From NCBI GenBank assembly GCA_020186115.1, contig WSYJ01000060.1, positions 868,001 through 932,000 of the forward strand: 64,000 bases of DNA, given 5' to 3'. The position numbers and the translations under genes were made by a program. Shown here piece after piece: positions 9,772 through 19,312 of the stretch. Position 1 is the stretch's first letter; each line of letters opens with the position of its first letter. The DNA is from Histomonas meleagridis. Taxonomy: Eukaryota; Parabasalia; Tritrichomonadida; Dientamoebidae. Below the pieces are notes generated by a model. It saw only the letters and a list, made by a program, of their open reading frames with translations, searched no databases and was not told the origin of the DNA.

Positions 9772-10600
9772 CCTTGAAGAGTGAAGTGAAAACCTCCGGA
9801 TTTCAATCAAATCAAAACGATCAACAAAAACTATAGAAAAACGTTAACAAACTTTTATGACATGTATTGAAATAAACGGTTTGTCTAAAACTGTTTTTTT
9901 GTCGTTGTGCGTTGAAATATGTTCACAAAAAAAAACGTCTGCTATATGCGGGTATACCCATTTGTGTTTCTCAACTTGTATTATTTTCTTAAATCTTTAA
10001 TTGAGAGAACTTTCAACATAGTGACATTACCATTAGCTTTTTTTCGTGTGAAGAACGGCTTCATGTTTATTGAATTTATGTATTGGTTGTACCAATTTAC
10101 GGAAATGGAAATTAAAAAAAATTACGTGTTTTAATTTATACATAGAAAACCAAGAAAAAGGTATGTTTTTTTGTAAAATCAAAGTTCTAAAGAAAGCCTT
10201 GAAGTATGTTAATGTTAATGTAAAAAAAAATCCAAACAAAAATTTCTGAGAAAAAGTAATACTTAACTATTGATTCCATTGTATTTCCAATATCAAAAAG
10301 TATAATATTTGGTTTATTAATTTTTAGGAAGTTATGTTTTTTATATGTTTGAGTACTTAACTCATTTAGTGACTTGCATGTCTTTGGGGTTATTATAATT
10401 TTCCTTGGGAGATTTTAATTCATGTTGATTATGAAATTTTATTTTTTTTCTTGTTACTATCACTAAATCTTCATAATATCTTAAATATATTTCTATAAAA
10501 AAAGATCCGTCAGCTGTAGTTATATTCAATGGGTTATAAGATTCAAAAATATTCATGAAAATTGGGTTTTGTATAATGAGACACATTATTAAACAGGAAT
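9772..10600. other. Gene-free stretch
   Basis: About 830 bp of AT-rich DNA. Short open frames on both strands have no recognisable content, including a minus-strand frame at 10362-10643. Confidence 0.45.
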
Positions 10601-11490
10601 TATTAAAAAAAGATGTGTTTTGCTTAAATTTCCGGGTAATCATGATTTTGGTATCGCTGATGATGATTCACCACGAATTATTATAAATACTTTTTTCATA
10701 ATAATAACTCACCGAATTCTGGTACAAATTATATGATTGTAATTATTTTCATTTCCTGGAGAACATTTTCCTTATTTAACAAGGACCTTTTGGTTCTATT
10801 CCAATTTTGAGGCAATCAGATGTTGACAAACTTCAAGACAGCTTTATGAATGATTCAATAAATATTATAATTTCACATTTCCCTGCAACGAATGGCGAAA
10901 GTTTTAAATCGATAATTCGTAAATCGGATATTTTTTTTTATCATGACATACACATAAAACATTTAAAACTTATTATACGGTGATAAATTAACAATTACTT
11001 CGACTTGTTATAAACAAACAGTCGGAATTATAACTGTTGAAAAAGGAGCAATTGTATATAATGAATTTAATCCATTTGATAATAATACTATTGCTATATC
11101 TTATCATGCGCCTTTGAAGCAAGTTAGCAAATATCAAATATGAAAATAATTTCCCTATTAGAATAATTGAATTTTCTAAACAGGAATTAAATTTAACATT
11201 AAAAATTGATGGTAAAAAAATTGGTCAAATACCAATGGTTAAATGGTTTAAAGAAAATGTTAAACTTTATTCATTAAATGTTACTGTAAAAGATGGAAAA
11301 CATACACTAAAATAGAAGGCAATTCGACAAAAGAAATCGAATTTTTTGTAGGACAAAGATTGCCAATTTTTGTAGAAATGATACAAAATGCAAATACAAA
11401 AGATTTTCTTGTTGCATTTTGCTTTTGTCTTTTTAAATTAATAAAAAAGATTATCACTGTTTTTAAATTAATTCCATTTAAAAAAACTTA
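10600..11490 (+). pseudogene. Decayed calcineurin-like metallophosphoesterase (TMEM62-like)
   Basis: No long frame survives, but consecutive stretches in shifting frames read as one protein. FPGNHDFGIADD carries the GNHD metal motif at 10635-10646. GPFGSIPILRQSDVDK and IIISHFPATNGES follow at about 10787-10905 (the SH.P motif), then a YHDIHIKHLK segment where a GH.H motif would be expected. Farther on are ITVEKGAIVYNEFNPF and a C-terminal beta domain with IDGKKIGQIPMVKWF and DGKHTLK, ending in a hydrophobic tail. Frameshifts and stops separate these pieces, and the N-terminal metal motifs are not visible. The order matches membrane-anchored metallophosphoesterases such as TMEM62. This is a dead copy of such a gene. 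Confidence 0.6.
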
Positions 11491-11709
11491 ATGAATTCAT
11501 TATATGTTTTATTGTGGAAGTGTTTCATAGAATTGATCCCTAATGTTTATGTAAATATATTTTTGTAGGAAAAGATTTTTTTATATATAAATGAAAACCG
11601 CCATTTCTTGAAAAGATATTTTTGGCTGAAATGTTATCTCTAATTATTTTTAAAAAGTGTGTAGTTCGGTTTGTAATGAAATTCCACTTTTTTGTGAAAT
11701 ATATATTTT

Positions 11710-11716
11710 AAACGGT
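11710..11716 (+). promoter_or_regulatory. M3-like motif (AAACGGT)
   Basis: It lies 37 bp before the ATG at 11754 and helps to choose that start over the non-ATG opening of the frame. Confidence 0.5.
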
Positions 11717-11753
11717 CTTGATAACGCACGTTAAGGAACAACCAATACAAAAA

Positions 11754-13250
11754 ATGAACTCGAACCATTGTATCTCAATCAACGAAAAATATTTTATATA
11801 TGTCGAAGGGCTCACATGCCATCTTTTTGAATTATGCATTGACGACATTGAAGATAATGAAGTAAAAACGAATTTAATTCGTGAGATTAATCTCCATAAC
11901 AATGATCCAAGTTCAATAAGATACCACGGTTCATCACTTTTAAAATGTGCTCCAGAAAATGCAAAAATCCGAGACATTCAAATTAGCATTGGAGAAACTC
12001 AAAATCAAAATATTTCGATCATTTTTGATTTGACAATAGGTGAAAAAAAGTCAAGTGAAACACAAGTTCTATATGTTTATTCAGCTGTTTATTTTTTGAG
12101 ATATCTTGGTTTTGGATTTTTACTATCTGACTCAACACCTTCATATCAGTTTAAAACAATTAAGTTAGGTCAGAACGTTCACACCGTAAAATGGTCCCCA
12201 TATTCTCCTTATGTGCTTTCATTTTCCCAGGATACATCGAATAATCATTCACTTTCTTTATACTTTATTCAAGAAGAACGAGAAATTAAGCTTATTGATG
12301 ATTGCAATCATCATGATGAAATTCCATTTTGTTGGGGTGATCCAGAGAACATATGGCTCAAGTTTTCATTGACATATTTAGATAAAGATAATTACATTAT
12401 ATGTTATCATATTCCACAATCGCACAAGTTTACTACGTATGAAAAAGTTGCACTATCTTCGACATTATCGGAAAAATCGTCGAAATTATTATCAAAATCA
12501 ATTCGTGACAATAACATTGAGCAATGCAAAATCACAATAGATATGAGCGAGACTACAATAAAAAATCTTTTTTCAAAAGAATCCAGAAGCATTTTCTGGT
12601 TAGGAACAGAATTTTATGTATGCCAAAATCTGAAAGGATTACAATCTTTCCGATTTCCAGAAATTCATAATTGGAAAATTGACCGCGTATCTGCAGACAA
12701 CATTTCCTTTTTCACGAAGACCAAAACATATAAACCAATTCACGTCAAACCGACAAATAATGAAAAGTCGATACATAACGTTCGATTCATTCAGTGCAAT
12801 AACCGCTACTTTTTTTACAACGACGAAAAAAAGTCGACCGTTTATGAATTTGATGGATCGACTTTACATGTATCGGCGAATATCAATGGACTTGTGAATA
12901 ACTTTATCGGAATGATCCCATCTATGAATTTGATTGTGGTTAACATTGATAATAGCATAAGGTTTTGTTTGTTTAGTCATGGTGTTGTTGCTGAGTTATG
13001 TCGAATAAATGGAGAAAAAGCATATGCAGAAATAACACCAAAAGACATTTGCAGCTGCGATCAAAGGATTCAGAAAATAATTGATAAAAGAGAAGAATTA
13101 AGAGAAAGGCAAAACCAATTACTAATGCAAAAAGAAAGTATCAAAGAGTTTTACATGGACTTGAAAAAGGAAATCCCCGAATTGGATGAGCAAATTCATA
13201 ATACAATAGATAATATTAATAAAGTTTTGGAAAATGAAGAAAATAAATAA
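11754..13250 (+). CDS. Beta-propeller plus coiled-coil protein, possibly Nup88/Nup82-like
   Basis: 498 residues from the first ATG after the M3-like motif. Residues 1 to about 400 look like an irregular beta-propeller: repeating hydrophobic strands, one blade-like HTVKWSPYSPYVLSFSQD and RYFFYNDEKKSTVYEFDGS. Residues from about 420 form a coiled coil (QKIIDKREELRERQNQLLMQ, LDEQIHNTIDNINKVLENE). An N-terminal propeller with a C-terminal coil, and the VKWSP blade signature, fit Nup88/Nup82 of the nuclear pore cytoplasmic face. Sequence identity is too weak to be sure, and other propeller-coil proteins remain possible. The 3' half uses more CG-containing codons than the 5' half. Confidence 0.45.
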   Translation: MNSNHCISINEKYFIYVEGLTCHLFELCIDDIEDNEVKTNLIREINLHNNDPSSIRYHGSSLLKCAPENAKIRDIQISIGETQNQNISIIFDLTIGEKKSSETQVLYVYSAVYFLRYLGFGFLLSDSTPSYQFKTIKLGQNVHTVKWSPYSPYVLSFSQDTSNNHSLSLYFIQEEREIKLIDDCNHHDEIPFCWGDPENIWLKFSLTYLDKDNYIICYHIPQSHKFTTYEKVALSSTLSEKSSKLLSKSIRDNNIEQCKITIDMSETTIKNLFSKESRSIFWLGTEFYVCQNLKGLQSFRFPEIHNWKIDRVSADNISFFTKTKTYKPIHVKPTNNEKSIHNVRFIQCNNRYFFYNDEKKSTVYEFDGSTLHVSANINGLVNNFIGMIPSMNLIVVNIDNSIRFCLFSHGVVAELCRINGEKAYAEITPKDICSCDQRIQKIIDKREELRERQNQLLMQKESIKEFYMDLKKEIPELDEQIHNTIDNINKVLENEENK

Positions 13251-13569
13251 AATTTATCAATAAAAGAAAAAATATTTTTTTATGTTTAATAATTTACATT
13301 TCGAAATGTTGTGCATCCATAGATATAAACAATAGGAAAAATACAGATTTCATATGAAAATTCTTTAGGTGCTATTCTTGATTTAAAATTGAAATTTCTC
13401 TTTGTGATTTAAATAATTTAAATATTTAGAAAATACAACATTTGGAATGTTATTTGAAAATATAAAATTTTATATTTAAAGTAAATGTTAAGTATAGACA
13501 TTTGTAAATATACAAATATATTCATATTTAATGTGCATATATAATGAACATTTCCCTCTCGTTTTTTGA

Positions 13570-13980
13570 GGTTTACTGTGAAAATTTGTTTAAAGCATAC
13601 TTTTTTCCAAGCATACTTTTAATTTCATAAACATAATGAAAGATATCATTTAGATGAAACTCAATAGCTGTTTCATAAGCATTTTTAAATGATGAATGAT
13701 TTTGTTCACACAAATGAATAATTTCTTCATTTCCGCCTGCAATTGCATATTTAAATTTGACTGCAGAAAAAAATGATGCATAATCAATTAATGAAACAAT
13801 ATCTTGATTAATAAATTAACATCTTTTGTAAAGTAATGGTTCAACTCTTTGGGAAAATTATAATCATTATGTGATGATATTTATTGCATTCTTTTTATTG
13901 TATTATTTCGAATTATTTTTGTAATTTTATTTGGATTTACACCTTATTTAACATAATTCATATGAATTTCACAATCGTTC
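13570..13980 (-). pseudogene. Decayed ankyrin/DUF3447 gene
   Basis: The minus strand reads in broken frames as the ankyrin family at 24702-25904: IDYASFFSAVKFKYAIAGGNEEIIHLCEQNHSSF, then AYETAIEFHLNDIFHY. Several residues are lost between SAVK and KYAIAG, and stops interrupt the N-terminal side. The C-terminal repeats are gone. Nothing else was recognised in 13251-14154. Confidence 0.75.
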
Positions 13981-14124
13981 TGTTTGATATCAATTATTAA
14001 TATGTCTTGAAAATTTAACATTATTTAAAGCTGCTGTATAAACACTTCCATTAAGATTAGCATAATTATTTAAGTTAAAGTATACTCATTGTGCACAATG
14101 CAAAATGTAATTCCATGGAGAGTC

Positions 14125-14134
14125 GACCGTTTAA
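14125..14134 (-). promoter_or_regulatory. M3-like motif, reverse orientation
   Basis: GACCGTTTAA here reads TTAAACGGTC on the other strand. It lies 20 bp upstream of the ATG at 14155 and supports that start. Confidence 0.45.
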
Positions 14135-14154
14135 AAATTTTTGTTTGCACACAG

Positions 14155-14517
14155 ATGGAGGAAACGACAAATTTCCTTAAGACACATGAAAATGACATAT
14201 TGCCACAGCAAGCAGCAGCTTTTCCACTATCAATTGTACAATTAAAATATAATTTTGGATTAGATATTAAAGAAATTATCCAATTAGAATCAAAGTTTAA
14301 AGTAATTTCTGGTATAATGGATAATAGCGAAGCTGTGTTTTTGCCTTTGTACCATGAATACTTTGTTGAAAGAAAAATAATTTTGGATTTCATTAAACAA
14401 TTCCAAGCGAAAAAATCATATTTAGCACTTGTTGGCGCAGATGGAAGTACTGTTCTTTATAAAGTTTCGGAAATGGATTTTAGTAGTTTGAAAATTGATG
14501 ATGAATCTCCACAATAG
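14155..14517 (+). CDS. Sen15-like protein (tRNA-splicing endonuclease subunit family)
   Basis: 120 residues from the ATG at 14155, preferred to the one at 14098 because the promoter-type motif lies between them. It is a small alpha/beta protein: an acidic N terminus, strands VQLKYNFGLD and KVISGIMDNSEAVFLPLYHEY, helix FVERKIILDFIKQFQAK and final strands YLALVGADGSTVLYKVSEM. The D-S-T-V-x-Y-K ending is the most recognisable feature of Sen15-family proteins, which help to hold the tRNA-splicing endonuclease together without catalysing cleavage. Size fits the family. The rest is too divergent for certainty. Confidence 0.5.
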   Translation: MEETTNFLKTHENDILPQQAAAFPLSIVQLKYNFGLDIKEIIQLESKFKVISGIMDNSEAVFLPLYHEYFVERKIILDFIKQFQAKKSYLALVGADGSTVLYKVSEMDFSSLKIDDESPQ

Positions 14518-14671
14518 AAATATGTTTGCTATTTCATTTTAAGATAACCAGAACCACAAAACAACCAACACAACAATTTTATGTTTTTTGCCTATTTTTA
14601 AATAAAACCTAAATTAAGATTCTGTTTTTTTTAAAGATAAAATGATTAATAATAATAATATTTTATTCACT

Positions 14672-15328
14672 TTAGTGGTATCTATGCTTTCTTCTCCTGT
14701 GATGTTTAACAGATACATCTTCATTAACGATAGAAGATTGAATGGATGGTGTAGAAGGTGTAGAAATATTAACAGTAATTTTTCGTTGGTCAATCTCAGT
14801 GCCATCAAGTGCCTCAACAGCATTACCTGCATCATCGATATTTTTGAATTCGATAAATGCGATCCCTCTTGGTTGATCATCTTTTAGCGGAATTCTTATT
14901 TTTGTAATTTCTCCATATTTGCCGAATATTTTTCTGAGTTGTTCTTCTGTTGTTTGGTGTGAAAGATTTCCAACAAAAACAAGATTGAGGCGAATTTGTC
15001 CATCATCCAGTTCTTCATCTGAAACATCATCAAGGGTGACTTTACTTGGTTCTTCTTTTGGTTCAGGTTTAGGTTTCGGTACCCAATTAGACATTGATAC
15101 TTTTATTATTCTGTCATCGAGATTTGTTTCATCAAGCTTGTTAATAGCTTCCATTGCACTGTTTTCATCTTGAAATTCAATAAATGCAAAACCTCTAGAA
15201 TGATTGGTTTTTGTTTGTGGAATTGTAATTGATAAAATATTTCCAAACTGAGAAAAAACACTTCTTAGTTTGTCTTCGTTTGTTGAAAAGTTGAGGTTCC
15301 CAACATGAACCTTAAATGAAGTGCTCAT
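14672..15328 (-). CDS. Two-RRM RNA-binding protein
   Basis: 218 residues; the ATG at 15328 follows one non-ATG codon that keeps the frame open. RRM1 is at about 6-77 (RNP2 VHVGNL, RNP1 RGFAFIEF) and RRM2 at about 112-184 (RNP2 LVFVGNL, RNP1 RGIAFIEF). An acidic and proline-containing linker (KPKPEPKEEP) joins them, and the C terminus is basic with an HHRRRKHR cluster. Both RNP motifs keep their aromatic positions, so both domains should bind single-stranded RNA. The specific role (splicing, nucleolar or mRNA handling) cannot be told. GGGGTGCCC lies 23 bp before the start on the coding strand. Confidence 0.85.
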   Translation of the reverse strand: MSTSFKVHVGNLNFSTNEDKLRSVFSQFGNILSITIPQTKTNHSRGFAFIEFQDENSAMEAINKLDETNLDDRIIKVSMSNWVPKPKPEPKEEPSKVTLDDVSDEELDDGQIRLNLVFVGNLSHQTTEEQLRKIFGKYGEITKIRIPLKDDQPRGIAFIEFKNIDDAGNAVEALDGTEIDQRKITVNISTPSTPSIQSSIVNEDVSVKHHRRRKHRYH

Positions 15329-15351
15329 CAATCTGCATGACCAATCCTTAT

Positions 15352-15360
15352 GGGCACCCC
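15352..15360. promoter_or_regulatory. GGGCACCCC motif
   Basis: One of six GGGCAC-type sites in the window, 23 bp upstream of the RRM gene's ATG. It is rare in such AT-rich DNA. Its function is inferred only from position. Confidence 0.45.
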
Positions 15361-15739
15361 GACAATTACTTTTTATGTAGTTTACAAGTCATTGTAATTT
15401 CATTAAATTTCTGTAGTAAATAATCGTTTGAAGGGTATACCCTAAAATTTTATATTTTTTTTTTCCAATTTTCATGTTAATGAAATGATTTTTACATAAT
15501 TATCAATATAGAAAAATGCTTTTAATTTAAGGAAGCTTTTAATTTTTCACAAAGTTTCTCTTGAATTGCTACTAAAATGTAGTGATTATTATGAATTTAA
15601 ATCTTTATTTTGATTATTTAAAAAAAATTATTCATGCAAGGGCACAGCACTAAGAAGGGTGAAAAACAATTTTATTCAGTTATTTGAATTTTTTTAAAAA
15701 AATTAATTATTAAAATGTTCATATTGTGGTGACTTTTAT
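15361..15739. other. Gene-free stretch
   Basis: About 380 bp between two minus-strand genes: upstream of the RRM gene and downstream of P1. Homopolymer A/T runs only; no feature seen. Confidence 0.5.
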
Positions 15740-16057
15740 TTAATCAAAGAGGTCATCAAATCCACCCATCATTTCAACAACTTCTTCTTCTTCCTTCTTC
15801 TTTTCTTCTTCTTTCTTTTCCTCAGTAGCAGCAGCAGAGGCGCCTCCAGCTGGAGCAGCACCACCAAGAGCGGTGCCCTTTACAAGTTCAGAGATATCAT
15901 GGTTCTTGAAGTATTCAGCAAAAAGATCAACCCAGTATGATTCAAGTTTGACACCAGCTGCTGAGATGAGCTTGTTGATCTTGTCGGATGTGATTTCGAT
16001 TCCATCGTCGTTGAGGATGAGAGCTGCATATACAACTGCGAGTTCTGGTGATGCCAT
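15740..16057 (-). CDS. RPLP1: Acidic ribosomal stalk protein P1
   Basis: 105 residues. The N-terminal dimerisation domain reads MASPELAVVYAALILNDDGIEITSDKINKLI. It is followed by an Ala/Gly hinge, a Glu/Lys-rich stretch and the conserved stalk tail, here MGGFDDLFD rather than the usual MGFGLFD. P1 pairs with P2 on P0 and recruits translational GTPases to the ribosome. Size and layout are typical. The start is fixed by the conserved MASxELA opening. Upstream on the coding strand are CCTTT (16066-16070), overlapping the expected transcription start, and the palindrome AAACGGCCGTTT. Confidence 0.95.
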   Translation of the reverse strand: MASPELAVVYAALILNDDGIEITSDKINKLISAAGVKLESYWVDLFAEYFKNHDISELVKGTALGGAAPAGGASAAATEEKKEEEKKKEEEEVVEMMGGFDDLFD

Positions 16058-16065
16058 GTTTGAAA

Positions 16066-16114
16066 AAAGGCATGACCAAAACCGTCGTAAATGGAGGTTT
16101 TTAAACGGCCGTTT
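16066..16114 (-). promoter_or_regulatory. P1 promoter: M5-like CCTTT and palindromic M3-like site
   Basis: AAAGG at 16066-16070 reads CCTTT on the coding strand. AAACGGCCGTTT at 16103-16114 contains an M3-like site on both strands. Confidence 0.6.
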
Positions 16115-16567
16115 TTGAGAAAGGAAACAAACTCGTTTTAAAAATAAAGAACTAATTTAAATGGAAAATAAATGAGTTAAATGTATAATAAACCATGAGT
16201 GTTTCGAAAATAAAGTATTTTTTCTTATACAGGATTTTTTTCTTTTAAACATTCCAATCTTTTTTGACTAAATTTAATAAAACTTTTTCCTTAAAATATT
16301 GAAACATAAAAATTGAAGCTTCAAAGTTTTTTAAGATCAAAATAATCAAAAAAAATTTTTTTTTTGATTAAATCTTTGGTATGATCACAGAAAAATTTTT
16401 ATAAAATGAATAATTATGGAGTAGAGAGCTTGAATATATCATAAATCATTCATAAATAGAATTTTTATCAAGTTACATTAAGATATTTAGTACAAATAAA
16501 AATTAAATCAGCCAATTATAACTTTTTCAGTGTCATATCGATGACCAAACGATAAGATCAATCGTAG
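16115..16567. other. Gene-free stretch
   Basis: About 450 bp of AT-rich DNA with A and T runs, between the divergent P1 and AP-4 mu promoters. No further feature seen. Confidence 0.5.
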
Positions 16568-16579
16568 AAACCGTTTAAA
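16568..16579. promoter_or_regulatory. M3-like site AAACCGTTTAAA
   Basis: Reads TTTAAACGGTTT on the reverse strand. It is the only promoter-type motif before the AP-4 mu gene, 104 bp from its first ATG. Confidence 0.4.
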
Positions 16580-16683
16580 AAACACCACTTAAGAACGATA
16601 CATAAACACGAATCATTATTATGCACATACTACTTACGAAAGCATATAAAAAGATTAGCTTATGAAAAAAGGAATATGAGAAC

Positions 16684-18096
16684 ATGATCGAAAAACCCTT
16701 TTTGCGCATGAAACTGATCATTAGCAGTTTGCCAACCATGGTTGGAATAACCTCCGAATTTGATACAAACCGTTCTCTATTTTTAATGGGACTCATAAAG
16801 TACTTCTTTTGCATCAATTCACGCGGTAATCCAATTGTTATCCGTGCATTTCTCACTGAACCTGTTCATAGCGTTGTAGAGACGTTCTATGCTAAAATAG
16901 CTTCCACTAATCCACCTCCAGCAGTATTTCGCTGTGATAATATGAACTTTGCATATATCAACCAAGCCGAACTTTACTTTGTCATTGTTACAGAAGAGTC
17001 AATGTCACCATCTCTTTTGCTAGAACTTCTTTCTCGCATTGTATCCGTTATTTCAGATTATGCTGGCCGCTGTACCGAGCTTATTATGCAGCAAAACCTT
17101 GGCTTGGTTTATGAAATTATAGATGAAGTTTTATCCTTTGGTTGTCCTCAAGCCACAGATTCATCAAATTTGCTCCATCTTGTTCATAACACAGTTAAAT
17201 ATGATAAAGGTCTTAACCTCGGTGGCGTTGTCATCATGGGTCCCTTTGAATCCCAAGACTTTGATCGACCACTTGCATTATCTGTTGATCAAAGAAGCCT
17301 CTCTGCAAACGAAGTGTTCTTCATTCTTGACGAGAAAATCGAAGTTCAGCTTAATGTCAACAATCAACCCATCCGATCTACAATCACCGGAGTTGGAACA
17401 ATTAAGTCTTTCCTTCAAGGCCAACCCTCAATTCTTATTCAGTTTGATCCTCAGATGACAGTTTCCACACGTTCCATTCCTCAGAATCTTTTATTGAAAT
17501 ATGATGATATCGTATTTGCTCCATTTGTTCAATCCCAATCATTTGATAGTGATAGGTCAATTACATTTGCACCACCAGAAGGCGAATCCACCATCTTTAG
17601 ATATCGTACATCACGACCATTTGATCCACCATTTACAATCACACCGGCATTCGAAAATAAGCAGACCAAAGCTGTTGTTCTTAGGCTTTCCATCCGATCC
17701 CATTACGACCCAGAGAGTCCTCCACCCGAAGTTAAAGTCATTTTCCAATGTCCTGTTGAAATATCTAATGCATCATGCGAACTCCCACCAGTTGTAGCTG
17801 CTACACAAAGTAGTGAGTATAACCCTAAGACTAGACAGGTCATATGGACAATCCAGAAGTTTACTGGTCTTCAAGAATTCTCTGGAAGATTCCGTTTCAT
17901 CTTCGATAATGGAATCCCTTGCGCAGCTGAGAACATATTAGGCCCAATATCATTAGAATTTTCACGTACTGGAAGCTTGCCAAGCGGTTTGACTATCAAG
18001 AATTATGTGGTTTCTACATCGGGATCTTCTACACCACCAAAGAGATGGATTAAGGAAATTAGCTCTGCAACGTGCTATACATTTAATTTCATTTAA
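16684..18096 (+). CDS. AP4M: AP-4 adaptor complex medium (mu) subunit
   Basis: 470 residues from the first ATG. The family normally begins at the longin strand that reads IKYFFCINSRGNPIV here, so Met35 (ATG at 16786, 436 residues) may be the true start. The N-terminal longin-like domain has MSPSLLLELLSRIVSVISDYAG and LVYEIIDEVLSFGCPQATDS, closest to AP4M1 among mu chains. The C-terminal mu homology domain begins near residue 210 (NEVFFILDEKIEVQLN) and ends in PKRWIKEISSATCYTF, matching the KWVR...YVIRI-type ending. AP-4 forms vesicle coats at the trans-Golgi network; its mu subunit reads tyrosine sorting signals. It is a full-length member of its family. Confidence 0.8.
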   Translation: MIEKPFLRMKLIISSLPTMVGITSEFDTNRSLFLMGLIKYFFCINSRGNPIVIRAFLTEPVHSVVETFYAKIASTNPPPAVFRCDNMNFAYINQAELYFVIVTEESMSPSLLLELLSRIVSVISDYAGRCTELIMQQNLGLVYEIIDEVLSFGCPQATDSSNLLHLVHNTVKYDKGLNLGGVVIMGPFESQDFDRPLALSVDQRSLSANEVFFILDEKIEVQLNVNNQPIRSTITGVGTIKSFLQGQPSILIQFDPQMTVSTRSIPQNLLLKYDDIVFAPFVQSQSFDSDRSITFAPPEGESTIFRYRTSRPFDPPFTITPAFENKQTKAVVLRLSIRSHYDPESPPPEVKVIFQCPVEISNASCELPPVVAATQSSEYNPKTRQVIWTIQKFTGLQEFSGRFRFIFDNGIPCAAENILGPISLEFSRTGSLPSGLTIKNYVVSTSGSSTPPKRWIKEISSATCYTFNFI

Positions 18097-18540
18097 ACAA
18101 TTGATGCAAAAGAACTGTTTTTTCACAGCAATGACCACCATTTTTCAAGGTTTGAAAATGATCGTTTTAAACGGTCGAGATGACCACTCAAAAATTTCGA
18201 AGTTTGACAAAACTTTTCATTCAATTGAATTTAATCGAAAAAGTTCTATCGCACTTTTTATTTATAAGTATGAGATCCAAATGAAATATGTTGTGCATTC
18301 ATCTTATTATATTATTTTCTCATTTATTGTGAATAATTTGCTCAATATTTGTTTTTCAAAGTAAAAACCAATTGACAGTATAAGTGAATAAATAACAATT
18401 TCCATCTTTTTTAACATCTATATTTGGCAACTATTGGATTAGAGTATCCTTAAATATTTATCTTTCATTCCATGAAAGATAAGTTCTTAAGATAAAATTT
18501 AATCAACCAAAAAAATTTTATTAAAATTAAACAATTATGC
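18097..18540. other. Gene-free stretch between convergent genes
   Basis: About 440 bp. It holds one orphan M3-like site (AAACGGTCG, about 18168-18178) followed by only a 34-codon frame. Confidence 0.4.
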
Positions 18541-19245
18541 CTATTCATTCTCTTTTTGTTTCACTTGTTCTGAGAGAACTGATTCATAGAATGCAATAAG
18601 CATTGCTCCGCAAGAATTTCGAAGAATTGTTACTGGTACATAAACAGGTACATCAAAGTTTGGAAACCTACATAAAACATGTTTAATACCGTTAAATTCT
18701 TTCATTTCAATGAGTTTTGTAGGTGGTGGAAGAGACATCTGTGAATTGAAAATTGTTTTATTCAAATCACTTCTCCAGTAATTCCTTATCATTTGCTCGT
18801 TTTCGACTTCAATTGATCTAACCCATTTTGACTTTTCTGGAATAATACCTAAATAATAAAATAATGTTCCATTTTCGTATTTATATCCATAAATTTTCTC
18901 TTGGCCACCTATTTGTTGTTCACTAACTTCTTTTTCTGGCGTTGTTTTGTCTTCTTGTTTTTGGTGTAATTCCTTTAAAATAATTTTAGCTTCGTCAATA
19001 TTGATAGGTTGCTCATTAATAGAATTACATTTACAAACGTATTCGTCATAGCTGTTACTTTTAAAAAGAAACCATATATGTTTGAGTTCATAAATTAATT
19101 CTTTATCATCATGTTCTGATGAAAATTGGATATTTTCATATAAATCGAGCTTTTCATCACCTGCAGAAATAAAGTTGTCTTCTTCTGTTATTTTTAATTT
19201 TTGTTGTATCCAATTTTTAAATATTTGTAAATTATCTTTTTCCAT
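18541..19245 (-). CDS. HP1-like protein (chromodomain plus chromoshadow-like domain)
   Basis: 234 residues. Residues 115-160 fit a chromodomain: IYGYKYENGTLFYYLG, KWVRSIEVENEQMIRNYW, with the E-N-x-x-x-I-x-x-(F/Y)-W style ending. Residues 174-225 fit a chromoshadow domain: PTKLIEMKEFNGIKHVLCRF, then VPVTILRNSCGAMLIAFYESVL, where the VP, the hydrophobic spacing and FYE match HP1. The first 100 residues are unassigned. HP1 proteins bind methylated H3K9 and dimerise through the shadow domain to silence chromatin. An aromatic cage is not certain: the usual first cage residue is not clear. The gene stands head-to-head with TBP, 67 bp apart. The call rests on pattern, not a profile search. Confidence 0.5.
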   Translation of the reverse strand: MEKDNLQIFKNWIQQKLKITEEDNFISAGDEKLDLYENIQFSSEHDDKELIYELKHIWFLFKSNSYDEYVCKCNSINEQPINIDEAKIILKELHQKQEDKTTPEKEVSEQQIGGQEKIYGYKYENGTLFYYLGIIPEKSKWVRSIEVENEQMIRNYWRSDLNKTIFNSQMSLPPPTKLIEMKEFNGIKHVLCRFPNFDVPVYVPVTILRNSCGAMLIAFYESVLSEQVKQKENE

Positions 19246-19301
19246 TTTTTAGCGCTAAACCAGACAAAGTCCGTTAATGAAAATTGAATAATTATTTGCT
19301 C

Positions 19302-19308
19302 AAACGGT
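19302..19308 (+). promoter_or_regulatory. M3-like motif (AAACGGT) at the TBP start
   Basis: It ends only 4 bp before the annotated ATG at 19313, unusually close. Either the 5' UTR is extremely short, the motif serves the divergent gene, or translation starts further in. Confidence 0.45.
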
Positions 19309-19312
19309 TTAA

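Noticed and set aside
10362..10643. 93-codon minus-strand frame
   Set aside because: Adjacent to the + strand metallophosphoesterase relic; no motif of its own.
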